From: JAWOLE01 sp035263845
Lineage (GTDB): Bacteria; Acidobacteriota; Thermoanaerobaculia; UBA5066; Gp7-AA6
DNA length: 64,000 nucleotides
Assembly: GCA_035263845.1 (NCBI GenBank)
Contig: DATFQY010000093.1
Location: 25,044-89,043, forward strand
Reading direction: 5' to 3'
Part shown: positions 25,077 through 32,241 of the stretch, in pieces
How the letters are laid out: each line of letters starts with the position of its first letter
Numbering within the stretch: the stretch's first letter is position 1
Made by a program: the position numbers and the translations under genes
The notes under the pieces: model-generated
Seen by the model: the letters and a program-made list of their open reading frames with translations, nothing else
What the model was told of the DNA's origin: nothing
Databases searched by the model: none

Positions 25077-25709
25077 CTAAGCCTGGATGACGCCTTCGCG
25101 GATCGCGTAGCGGACGAGGCCGGCGGTGTCGTGGATCTTCAGCTTGTTCATGATCCGGGACCGGTGCGACTCGGCGGTCCGTGCGCTGACGCCGAGGAGT
25201 TTCGCGATCTGCTTGGTCGTCTTGCCCTCCGCGACGAGCTGGAGGACCTCGCGTTCCCGGCCGGTCAGGGTGTCCTTGGGCAGGGCCGTTCGGCCGAGCG
25301 ACGCGTCCACGACGACGCGCGAGACACCCGGGCTCAGGTAAATCGCGCCCCGTTCCACCTCCGTGATGGCGCGGACCAGCTGGGCGGCGGCCTGGGATTT
25401 CAGGACATACCCGCTGAAGCCCGCCTCCAGCGCCGCGAGAACGTAGTGGCTCTCGGTATGGACCGTCAGGGCGATCGTGCGAACGGTTGGGTTGGCATGG
25501 ATGATCGACCGGCCCGTTTCGATGCCGTTTAAGAGAGGCATGGCAAGGTCGAGGATGGCGATGTCCGGCATGAGCTCCCGGGCGAGCCGCAGGGCATCGC
25601 GCCCGTCGGAGGCCTCGCCGACGACGTCGAAGCCCTCCCGCTCGAGCAGGGCTTTGAGGCCCTGCCGGACGACGACGTGGTCGTCGGCGAGGAGAATCCG
25701 GCTGGCTAT
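25077..25709 (-). CDS. NarL/FixJ-family response regulator with a non-canonical start
   Basis: The 210-residue regulator has a receiver domain (acidic pair in LLADDH, phosphoacceptor Asp in AILDLAMP, Lys in VLKSQ) and a LuxR-type HTH (LTGREREVLQLVAEGKTTKQ, then RTAESHRSRIMNKL). The domain begins at once in the frame SRILLADDH, yet no ATG, GTG, TTG or CTG precedes it before the frame enters the kinase shadow. The likeliest start is ATA at 25709, which overlaps the kinase stop as ATAG in the way ATGA overlaps work elsewhere. A sequencing error or an ATT start two residues before LLADD is also possible. Partner of the kinase directly upstream. Confidence 0.85.
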   Translation of the reverse strand: MASRILLADDHVVVRQGLKALLEREGFDVVGEASDGRDALRLARELMPDIAILDLAMPLLNGIETGRSIIHANPTVRTIALTVHTESHYVLAALEAGFSGYVLKSQAAAQLVRAITEVERGAIYLSPGVSRVVVDASLGRTALPKDTLTGREREVLQLVAEGKTTKQIAKLLGVSARTAESHRSRIMNKLKIHDTAGLVRYAIREGVIQA

Positions 25710-26746
25710 GACGGCCTCTCGAGCGGGACGGCGACCGAGATCTCGGTTCCCTGTCCGGGAATCGAACGGATCAGGACGCGGCCGCGGACGGCGTCCAGCC
25801 GCTCGCGGATCCCGAGAAGGCCGAGGCCTCTTCGCCGGCCCTCCGCGCGGAACCGGACCGTCTCGAAGCCGACGCCGTCGTCGCGGATGACGCAGCGAAG
25901 CGACCCGCGCTCCCGGGCGAGCCGGATCGTCGCGGCGCTGGCCCGCGAGTGGCGGCCGATGTTGGCGAGCGCTTCCTGGACGACGCGGTAGATCGTCGTC
26001 TCGATCGACGGGTCGAGCCGGCCCTGCGTGGAACCTTCGACACGAATCGGGATGCCGGTGCGCGAGGAGAAGCCTTCCGCGAGGAACTCGAGGGCGGGCG
26101 CGAGGCCGAGGTCGTCGAGGATCGTGGGACGAAGCTCGTGCGAGAGGCGCCGCAGCCGATCCTCCATCTCGTCGAGGTAGCCGGCGACCACCCTCAGGTG
26201 GTCCAGCCCGGACTCGGGCAGTTCCCGGGCGACCTCGGCGAGGGCAAGATGGATCGACGCCGTGACCTGCCCCGCCTCGTCGTGGAGTTGATGGGCGATC
26301 CGCTGCGCCTCTTCCTCGCGGGCGCGCAGGTAGCGCGTGGAGAGGACACGAAGGGCGTCGCGATGCTCCACGATGCGGCGATAAAGGGCGCGGTGCTGCC
26401 TTTCGCTCTCCTTCAACCGCTGCTCGACCCTCTTTCGACGTGTGATGTCGCGGACCGCGCAGAGGAGCCGTGTCGGCCGGCGGGAGGCGGCCCCGACCGG
26501 AAGAATGGCGACGGCCGTCTCGATCGGCGCCGTCCCGCGAGGCTGGAGGCGGATTTCCCATTCGCGGACTCTCGGTCGCCCCCCCTCGCGCAGGCGGGCG
26601 AGCTTCGATCGGAAGGCGGGCCGCTGGTCGGGAAGGACGAACTGCGTCAGCTGGCGGCCGAGTAGGCTCCGGCGGGGAACCCGCAGAAGGCGCGAGGCGT
26701 ACTTGTTGGCTTCCCGGATGTTCCCCTCCGCGCTCGTCACGAGCAA
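25706..26746 (-). CDS. PAS-containing NarX/DegS-type histidine kinase
   Basis: From the first canonical start (TTG at 26746) the product has 346 residues: PAS (about 1-105), coiled-coil linker, HisKA_3 with the phospho-His in HQLHDEAGQ (about 155), and HATPase_c with DDGVGF and GLGLLGIRERL. It phosphorylates the NarL-type regulator next door; there is no membrane segment, so it should sense a cytoplasmic cue. The open frame continues upstream and encodes FRRYFEIFDCAPDG, the normal opening helix of this PAS domain, so the TTG start is probably too short. A GGAGGTGG at 26854-26847 is placed to use an ATC codon at 26842 as start. Confidence 0.85.
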   Translation of the reverse strand: MLVTSAEGNIREANKYASRLLRVPRRSLLGRQLTQFVLPDQRPAFRSKLARLREGGRPRVREWEIRLQPRGTAPIETAVAILPVGAASRRPTRLLCAVRDITRRKRVEQRLKESERQHRALYRRIVEHRDALRVLSTRYLRAREEEAQRIAHQLHDEAGQVTASIHLALAEVARELPESGLDHLRVVAGYLDEMEDRLRRLSHELRPTILDDLGLAPALEFLAEGFSSRTGIPIRVEGSTQGRLDPSIETTIYRVVQEALANIGRHSRASAATIRLARERGSLRCVIRDDGVGFETVRFRAEGRRRGLGLLGIRERLDAVRGRVLIRSIPGQGTEISVAVPLERPS

Positions 26747-26952
26747 ACCGTCCGGCGCGCAATCGAAGATCTCGAAGTAGCGCCGAAAGTCCTCGTCCGG
26801 CCCCGGGCCGGAATTGGACTGGCGGAAGACGGATTGTTCGATTCTTCCACCTCCAGGAACGGTGCGACCCGACGGGCGCCGGGCCGACTCGAAGTCTGAG
26901 CCTTACTACTTAACCCGGCGCGGCGAGAAATGCAACCCGCGCGGACCCGATC

Positions 26953-27873
26953 TCAGGGATTTCGAAAAGATGAGGCTGTGATCGGGATCCCTTTCTCGAG
27001 AGGGGTCCAGGGCGGCAGCCCGAAGTCGCGGCGGATCGCGGAGCCGTCGAGCACGCTCCTGCGCTGCTCGCCGGGAGGAAGGGGAACGTGCTCGGCGGGC
27101 TCGCGGTAGTCCAGGGCGCCGGCGATCCTCTCGAACAGCTCGTTGACGGAAGTCTCGACGCCCGTGCCGAGGTTCCACGTCCCGGTCCTGCCGCCGGCGG
27201 CGGCGCGGGAGGCCGCCTCGACGAGATCGCCCACGAAGACGTAGTCGCGAGTCTGGTTGCCGTCGCCGCGGATCTTCGGCCGGCGGCCGTTCAAGATGTC
27301 GTCGGCGAAGATCGCCACGACACCCGCCTCGCCGGTGCCGTCCTGGCCCGGGCCGTAGACATTGGCGTATCGGAAGATCTGGGTCTGGAAGCCGTGAACC
27401 GCCTCGTAGTAGTGCAGGTATTTCTCGATCGAGAGCTTGGCGCAGCCGTACGGGGAGACGGGATTGGTGGGGTGCGATTCGGGCGCGGGCGCGCCGGCCT
27501 CCGGCTCGCCGTAGATCGCTCCGCCGGTGGAGGAGAACAGGACCCGGCGAACGCTCGCGTTCCGGCAGGCCTCGAAGAGCCGGAGAGACCCCAGGATGTT
27601 CGCGCGGGCGTCGTGGAGCGGGTCCAGGACGCTGTGCCGTAGGTCCACGTGCGCGGCGTGGTGCGAGACGAAGTCGATCTGTTCGTCGCGCAGAAGGGAC
27701 TCGAGATCCGCCTCGGAGATATCGACGCGGACGAAGCGAGCCTTCGGCGGCACCTTCTCGCGGCGGCCCGAGGACAGGTCGTCCACGACGACGACGCGGT
27801 GCCCGTCGGCGAGATGCCTCTTCGCCATGTGCGAGCCGATGAAACCGGCCCCGCCCGTGACGAGGATGTTCAT
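26953..27873 (-). CDS. NAD-dependent epimerase/dehydratase (UDP-glucose 4-epimerase-like, extended SDR)
   Basis: The 306-residue protein has the Rossmann motif GGAGFIGSH at residues 7-15, the HHAAHVD strand, FSSTGGAIYG with the catalytic Ser region, and the YxxxK pair in YGCAKLSIEKY. FRYANVYGPGQ and RDYVFVGDLV are typical of GalE-like enzymes making UDP-galactose or related sugars. The ATG at 27873 is divergent from the glycosylase start at 27888. No sugar-transferase genes are immediately beside it, so the exact nucleotide sugar is unknown. Confidence 0.9.
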   Translation of the reverse strand: MNILVTGGAGFIGSHMAKRHLADGHRVVVVDDLSSGRREKVPPKARFVRVDISEADLESLLRDEQIDFVSHHAAHVDLRHSVLDPLHDARANILGSLRLFEACRNASVRRVLFSSTGGAIYGEPEAGAPAPESHPTNPVSPYGCAKLSIEKYLHYYEAVHGFQTQIFRYANVYGPGQDGTGEAGVVAIFADDILNGRRPKIRGDGNQTRDYVFVGDLVEAASRAAAGGRTGTWNLGTGVETSVNELFERIAGALDYREPAEHVPLPPGEQRRSVLDGSAIRRDFGLPPWTPLEKGIPITASSFRNP

Positions 27874-27887
27874 AATTCGCGGTTCGC

Positions 27888-28565
27888 ATGATACCCGCAC
27901 CCGACCGGAGGCTTCACTTCGATCCGGATCGTTTCGGCCTGCGGCCGGCTCCTCGAGATTTTTTTCGAAGGGACACCGTCCGCGTCGCTCGCGACCTGAT
28001 CGGCGCCTGGTTCGCGAGGCGGTATCGAGGAAGCTGGTACGGCGGGCGGATCGTCGAGACCGAGGCGTACGTCGGGCCGGCCGACGCGGCGGCGCACTCC
28101 TGGAAGGGGCGGCGGACAAAGCGGGTCGAGTCGATGTACGCCGACGGCGGCACGCTCTACGTCTTCTTCGTTTACGGGATGCACCACTGCGCCAACGTCG
28201 TGACGCGGAGCCCGGGCGACCCGCAGGCCGTCCTGCTGCGAGCGGCGGAAGGCCCGGAGGGAGCCCCGGCGCGCCTGCTCGCCGGACCGGCGCGGCTCTG
28301 CGCGGCGATGGGGATCACGAAGTCGGCGAGCGGGCTCGACCTCGTGGAGGGGGGAACGTATCGCGTCTTCCTCCCGAGAAAGCGCAGGCGGAAGATCGGA
28401 GTCTCGGCGAGGATCGGAGTGGATTACGCGGGGGAGGCGGCGGGGTGGCCGCTGCGGTTCTTCGACGAGTCGTCGGAGGCGGTCTCGGTGAGGGCGCCGA
28501 GGCCTATCTCCCGCCTTTCCAGCGGATCACGCCGTCTTTCCAGAGGCGCTGGAAGATCATCATGA
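27888..28565 (+). CDS. 3-methyladenine (alkyladenine) DNA glycosylase, AAG/MPG family
   Basis: The 225-residue base-excision enzyme shows the family blocks RVARDLIGAWF, GRIVETEAYVGPADAAAHSW (active-site Glu and Tyr), SMYADGGTLYVFFVYGMHHC and LLAGPARLCAAMGI. It removes alkylated purines. The protein fold ends near AAGWPLRFFDE; the last about 35 residues are Arg/Ser-rich and overlap the 3' end of the opposite-strand DUF4388 gene. A CATAAT lies 11 bases before the ATG, again leaderless-like. Confidence 0.92.
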   Translation: MIPAPDRRLHFDPDRFGLRPAPRDFFRRDTVRVARDLIGAWFARRYRGSWYGGRIVETEAYVGPADAAAHSWKGRRTKRVESMYADGGTLYVFFVYGMHHCANVVTRSPGDPQAVLLRAAEGPEGAPARLLAGPARLCAAMGITKSASGLDLVEGGTYRVFLPRKRRRKIGVSARIGVDYAGEAAGWPLRFFDESSEAVSVRAPRPISRLSSGSRRLSRGAGRSS

Positions 28566-29637
28566 CCTCCAGCTCCTTCATGGGCGAGATCTTCATGATC
28601 GCCTTGACGTCCCAGTGGCTGTTGATCCGGGAGAGAACGAAGCCCTCGTGGGGAGAGAACGTGCGCTCGGTCAGCTCGGTGATCGAGATCGCGAGCTCGG
28701 GGACCTTTTCTCCTGTTACGCCGTCGGTGTCGAGCCGCGAGCGGATCTCCCGTTCCGCCTCGCGCACAGCCTCGGTGGCGCGCCCGTCGAAAGGCGCGAG
28801 GTCCGACGCAACCTTGAACATCCGGTAGGCGGCCTGCGGGTCCTCCCGCAGCGACGCGCGGCCCCTCTCGAGGAAGTTCTCGACATCCAGCTCGATCGAG
28901 TCCCCGTTTCCCGCCGCCGCGACCGCCTTGCGCCGTGGGATCGCGTCCGCCAGGACCATCCACCCGTTCGTGAGGCCTTCGTAGACGAACCGCGCGACGC
29001 TGAACTCGGCGTTGTGCGTCTGGAGCGCGATCTCCTCGATCGAGCTCTGCCCGTCGATGTGGGGGACCATGAGGCGCTCGCGCTCGGCCAAATCCTCGAG
29101 GTTCACGAGGCCGGTGATCATCGGCACGACCTCGGCGTCGGGCACGCGCTGGCGAATCATCTTCCACTCGTCGTAGCGGTGGAGCCCCTCGAGGATGATG
29201 CCCGTCAGGTCGAGCGACAAGGGAACCATCTTCAGATCGGACTGCTCGCCTTCCGCGAACTCGAACGTTCCGTCCTCCCAGAGGAAGATGTCGTAGATGG
29301 ATTCCTCCGCCTTGCGCCGCATCAGGCGCAGCAGGTCCGTCTCGGAGATGGCGTTGATCATCAGTAAGATCCGGCCGAGCAGGATCTTGGACTCCTCCTG
29401 GACCTCCATCGCCTTCTTCAGCTCGTCCTCGGTGATGTAGCCGTGGGAGACGAGGAACTGCCCGAGGTATTCCCGCCGGTCCGAGGAGGAGGTGAAGTTG
29501 ATCCGGCCATTCTCGAAGTAGAGCCGTTTCTGGACGCCGTGCCCCTCGACGAGTAGGGTCCCCGTCTTCTGGCCGAGGGCCAGCCATTGGAGCAGCTCGG
29601 AGAGCTGCATCGTCTTCAGGTTTCCTGAGATTCCCAC
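28504..29637 (-). CDS. DUF4388 (PATAN-type) protein
   Basis: The 377-residue protein opens with a DUF4388 domain (about residues 3-110: GNLKTMQLSELLQWLALGQ, KTGTLLVEG, LYFENGRINFTSS), followed by a helical middle with a second region around FLWEDGTFEFAEGE and a C-terminal helical part containing FKVASDLAPFDGRA. DUF4388 proteins occur near signalling and gliding systems; no enzyme activity is known. The GTG start at 29637 has a TAAAAT on its strand eight bases upstream and no Shine-Dalgarno sequence. The 3' end overlaps the glycosylase gene by 62 bases. Confidence 0.85.
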   Translation of the reverse strand: MGISGNLKTMQLSELLQWLALGQKTGTLLVEGHGVQKRLYFENGRINFTSSSDRREYLGQFLVSHGYITEDELKKAMEVQEESKILLGRILLMINAISETDLLRLMRRKAEESIYDIFLWEDGTFEFAEGEQSDLKMVPLSLDLTGIILEGLHRYDEWKMIRQRVPDAEVVPMITGLVNLEDLAERERLMVPHIDGQSSIEEIALQTHNAEFSVARFVYEGLTNGWMVLADAIPRRKAVAAAGNGDSIELDVENFLERGRASLREDPQAAYRMFKVASDLAPFDGRATEAVREAEREIRSRLDTDGVTGEKVPELAISITELTERTFSPHEGFVLSRINSHWDVKAIMKISPMKELEVMMIFQRLWKDGVIRWKGGR

Positions 29638-29645
29638 CTGGTCGT

Positions 29646-29651
29646 ATTTTA
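29646..29651 (-). promoter_or_regulatory. -10 element (TAAAAT) before the DUF4388 gene
   Basis: On the minus strand TAAAAT ends eight bases before the GTG at 29637, a leaderless arrangement. Confidence 0.5.
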
Positions 29652-29682
29652 GCCGGAAGGGGAAGTGGCGGAGCGGGCGAGG

Positions 29683-30861
29683 TCACTCCATCGGCGGGTT
29701 GTAGGCGGGAACTCCCGTGACCGCCTCGCCGATGACCAGGGTGTGGATGTCGTGGGTGCCCTCGTAGGTGTAGACGCTCTCGATGTTGGCGAGGTGGCGG
29801 AAGACCGGGTACTCGTTGACGACCCCGTTGGCCCCGAGGGTCTCCCGGGCTAGCTTCGCGCACTCCCGCGCGACCCAGACGTTGTTGCGCTTGGCCATGG
29901 AGACGTGGTGGGGCCGCATCGTTCCGGCGTCCTTCATCTTGGCCAGGCGCCACGCGAGGAGCTGCCCCTTCGTAATCTCGGTGATCATCCAGGCCAGGCG
30001 CTCCTGGACGAGCTGGTGCGACGCGATCGGCCGTTCGCGCCACTGCTTGCGGCTCTTGGCGTAGTCGAGCGCCGCCTGGTACGTCGCCATCGCGCTTCCC
30101 AGGGCGCCCCAGGCGATCCCGTAGCGCGCCTGAGTGAGGCACGAGAGCGGTCCCTTGAGCCCTTTCACCCCCGGCAGCAGGTTGGCTGCCGGGATCCGGC
30201 AGTCCTCGAACGCCAGCTGCGAGGTCACCGAGGCGCGCAGCGACATCTTTCCCTTGTGTTCGAACGTCGAGAAACCCTTCGTTCCCTTCTCGACCAGGAA
30301 GCCGTGGACGACGCCGTCGAGCTTGGCCCAGACGAGCGCGACGTCGGCGATGGAGCCGTTGGTGATCCACGCCTTGGCGCCGTTGAGAACGAAAGAGTCG
30401 CCGTCCTTGCGGGCGACGGTGCGCATCCCTGCGGGGTTCGATCCGAAGTCCGGCTCCGTCAGTCCGAAGCATCCGATGGCCTTCGCCTTCGCGAGCGCCG
30501 GGATCCAGCGGTCCTTCTGCTCCTTCGAGCCGAACGCGTGGATCGGGTACATCACGAGCGCGGACTGGACGGAGACGAAGGAGCGAAGCCCCGAGTCGCC
30601 GCGCTCGAGCTCCTGCATCACCAGGCCGTAGGCGACGTTGTCGAGGCCGGGCAGGCCGTAGTCGGACAGGGTTGCCCCGAAGAGCTGCATCTCCGCCATC
30701 TCCGGGACGAGCTCCCTGGGGAAACGCCCTTCCCAGGCCGCCTCTTCGATGACGGGAAGGACCTTCTCCTCGACCCAACCACGGACCGTGTCGCGGACGA
30801 GGCGCTCCTCTTCCGTCAGGAGCGAGTCGAATTCCAGGTAATCCACGCCTGCTGTCGTCAT
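29683..30861 (-). CDS. gcdH: Acyl-CoA dehydrogenase, glutaryl-CoA dehydrogenase type
   Basis: The 392-residue FAD enzyme has the acyl-CoA dehydrogenase blocks GCFGLTEPDFGSNPAGM, WITNGSIADVALVWAK and the C-terminal YEGTHDIHTLVIG, whose Glu is the catalytic base of glutaryl-CoA dehydrogenases. ARYGIAWGALGSA and ETLGANGVVNEYPVFRHL also favour this subgroup, which oxidises and decarboxylates glutaryl-CoA to crotonyl-CoA in lysine and aromatic catabolism. The start ATG at 30861 has TAGCAT nine bases upstream and no Shine-Dalgarno sequence. It is monocistronic here. Confidence 0.9.
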   Translation of the reverse strand: MTTAGVDYLEFDSLLTEEERLVRDTVRGWVEEKVLPVIEEAAWEGRFPRELVPEMAEMQLFGATLSDYGLPGLDNVAYGLVMQELERGDSGLRSFVSVQSALVMYPIHAFGSKEQKDRWIPALAKAKAIGCFGLTEPDFGSNPAGMRTVARKDGDSFVLNGAKAWITNGSIADVALVWAKLDGVVHGFLVEKGTKGFSTFEHKGKMSLRASVTSQLAFEDCRIPAANLLPGVKGLKGPLSCLTQARYGIAWGALGSAMATYQAALDYAKSRKQWRERPIASHQLVQERLAWMITEITKGQLLAWRLAKMKDAGTMRPHHVSMAKRNNVWVARECAKLARETLGANGVVNEYPVFRHLANIESVYTYEGTHDIHTLVIGEAVTGVPAYNPPME

Positions 30862-30870
30862 GAGGACGCG

Positions 30871-30876
30871 ATGCTA
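30871..30876 (-). promoter_or_regulatory. -10 element (TAGCAT) before gcdH
   Basis: TAGCAT on the minus strand ends nine bases before the ATG at 30861; a divergent TAGACT at 30912-30917 serves the small gene at 30928 with a ten-base gap. Confidence 0.45.
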
Positions 30877-30927
30877 TCGCACGGCCGCGGGCCGTCCGGC
30901 GGCGGCTGAAATAGACTTTCGCCGCGC

Positions 30928-31194
30928 ATGAGCGTGTTCATCGGCGGGTCGGCGTACAACATGGTGCGGGACATCGCCGACGGTTACATCATCGCCACGG
31001 AGCGCACGTTCCGCAACTTCGGAGGCAAGGAGCTCGCGGACTTTCAGCAGGAGGCCACCCGGCTCGTCCAGGAAGTCCGGGCCGACCAGCCCGCGCTGAC
31101 GGACACGATGGCGATCCAGAGGCGCCAGCGCCGCCTGCAGCGCCTCATGCAGTCGTTGTCGATCGTGGGCGCGATCGTGCAGAGACGGCGGTAG
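30928..31194 (+). CDS. Small protein of unknown function
   Basis: The 88-residue protein has a Gly/Tyr-containing start (FIGGSAYNMVRDIADGYI), a central amphipathic helix and a very basic, Gln/Arg-rich end (QRRQRRLQRLMQ then VQRRR). It has no signal peptide. The ATG follows TAGACT by ten bases, and the stop abuts the methyltransferase start with no gap, so it heads a three-gene operon. No family recognised; RNA, DNA or membrane-surface binding through the basic tail is a guess. Confidence 0.6.
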   Translation: MSVFIGGSAYNMVRDIADGYIIATERTFRNFGGKELADFQQEATRLVQEVRADQPALTDTMAIQRRQRRLQRLMQSLSIVGAIVQRRR

Positions 31195-32241
31195 ATGCGG
31201 CTTTCCGCCCTCCGCCGAGAACTCGTCTCGACGCTCCGGGGATTCGCGCCGAAGGGCTGGATGCGCTCCGAGTGGGACCGCCGCGCCCGGGAGGACGCGA
31301 AACGGTTCATCGCCTGCGGCACCTCCGAGACCGACGAGGCATTCTGGGATTCCGGCCGGCGGGATCTCAACGACCGGGTCCTGCGGGACATCGAGCTCGA
31401 CGCCGCGGCCCGCACGCTCGAGATCGGATGCGGGATGGGCAGAATCCTGCGGCCGATGTCGGAGCGCGTCGAGAAGGCTTTCGGCGTGGACATCTCCGCG
31501 GGGATGGTCGCCCACGCCCGCGAAGCGCTCCAGGACCGGGAAAACGTCGGCGTCTCCGTCACGGACGGGACCCTGTCGGAGTTTCCGGACGCGTCGCTCG
31601 ATTTCGTCTACTCCTACATCGTCTTCCAGCACATTCCCAGCAAGAGGGCCGTCGCTCGGTACATCCGCGAGGCGGCGAGGGTCCTGAAGGGCTCGGGAGT
31701 CTTCCGCTTCCAGGTGGACGGCCGCGAGCGCCCGAACCGGGAGGTTCCCGACACGTGGCTCGGAGTCTGGTACGACGCCGGGGAACTCCGAGCGGAGCTC
31801 CGCCGCCGCCGGTTCCACGTCGCCGCGGTGTGGGGGGAGGGCACGCACTACCTCTGGATGACGGCGCGGAGAAAGGGCGGCTTCGGCCGGCCGGAATCCC
31901 AGGCGGTCCGCGTTCGGCGCCGGAGATGGAACCGCGAGGCCCTCGAGGCCGCCCTCGCGAGGATGGGGCACGACGCGTCGCAGGGCGCCCGGCGGATCCT
32001 CGCGGGACGCTGGTCTCTCCGGGAAGCGTCGGACAAGCTCCTCCGGGAGGGAAGCAACCTCGATCCGGAAACGTTCGTTCGCCGCGCCTACGAGGTCCTC
32101 CTCGCCCGGGAGGCGGACGTGCACGGCCTGGCCTTCTACTCGAAGGAGATCTCGGCCGGGATTCCCCGGTCGAACACGGTGGATTGCCTGCTCGGCTCCT
32201 CCGAGCTCGAGGACCGGCTGCGGCCGCTGGACGCCGCTTGA
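31195..32241 (+). CDS. SAM-dependent methyltransferase fused to a DUF4214 domain
   Basis: The 348-residue protein has a class I methyltransferase domain (about residues 40-220) with the SAM loop LEIGCGMGRILRPM, acidic FGVDISAGM and FVYSYIVFQHIPS. The last about 65 residues match DUF4214: FVRRAYEVLLAREADVHGLA, then SRxxxxDxLLGSSEL-like spacing. DUF4214 accompanies glycosyltransferases and surface proteins, so the target may be a surface glycan or protein. It starts right after the small gene and its stop forms TGATG with the membrane-protein gene. Confidence 0.85.
   Translation: MRLSALRRELVSTLRGFAPKGWMRSEWDRRAREDAKRFIACGTSETDEAFWDSGRRDLNDRVLRDIELDAAARTLEIGCGMGRILRPMSERVEKAFGVDISAGMVAHAREALQDRENVGVSVTDGTLSEFPDASLDFVYSYIVFQHIPSKRAVARYIREAARVLKGSGVFRFQVDGRERPNREVPDTWLGVWYDAGELRAELRRRRFHVAAVWGEGTHYLWMTARRKGGFGRPESQAVRVRRRRWNREALEAALARMGHDASQGARRILAGRWSLREASDKLLREGSNLDPETFVRRAYEVLLAREADVHGLAFYSKEISAGIPRSNTVDCLLGSSELEDRLRPLDAA

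Noticed and set aside
25077..26762. A 561-codon frame joining a long upstream region to the response regulator
   Set aside because: The upstream two thirds is an out-of-frame reading of the histidine kinase, with Pro/Arg-rich nonsense composition; only the receiver-HTH part is real.
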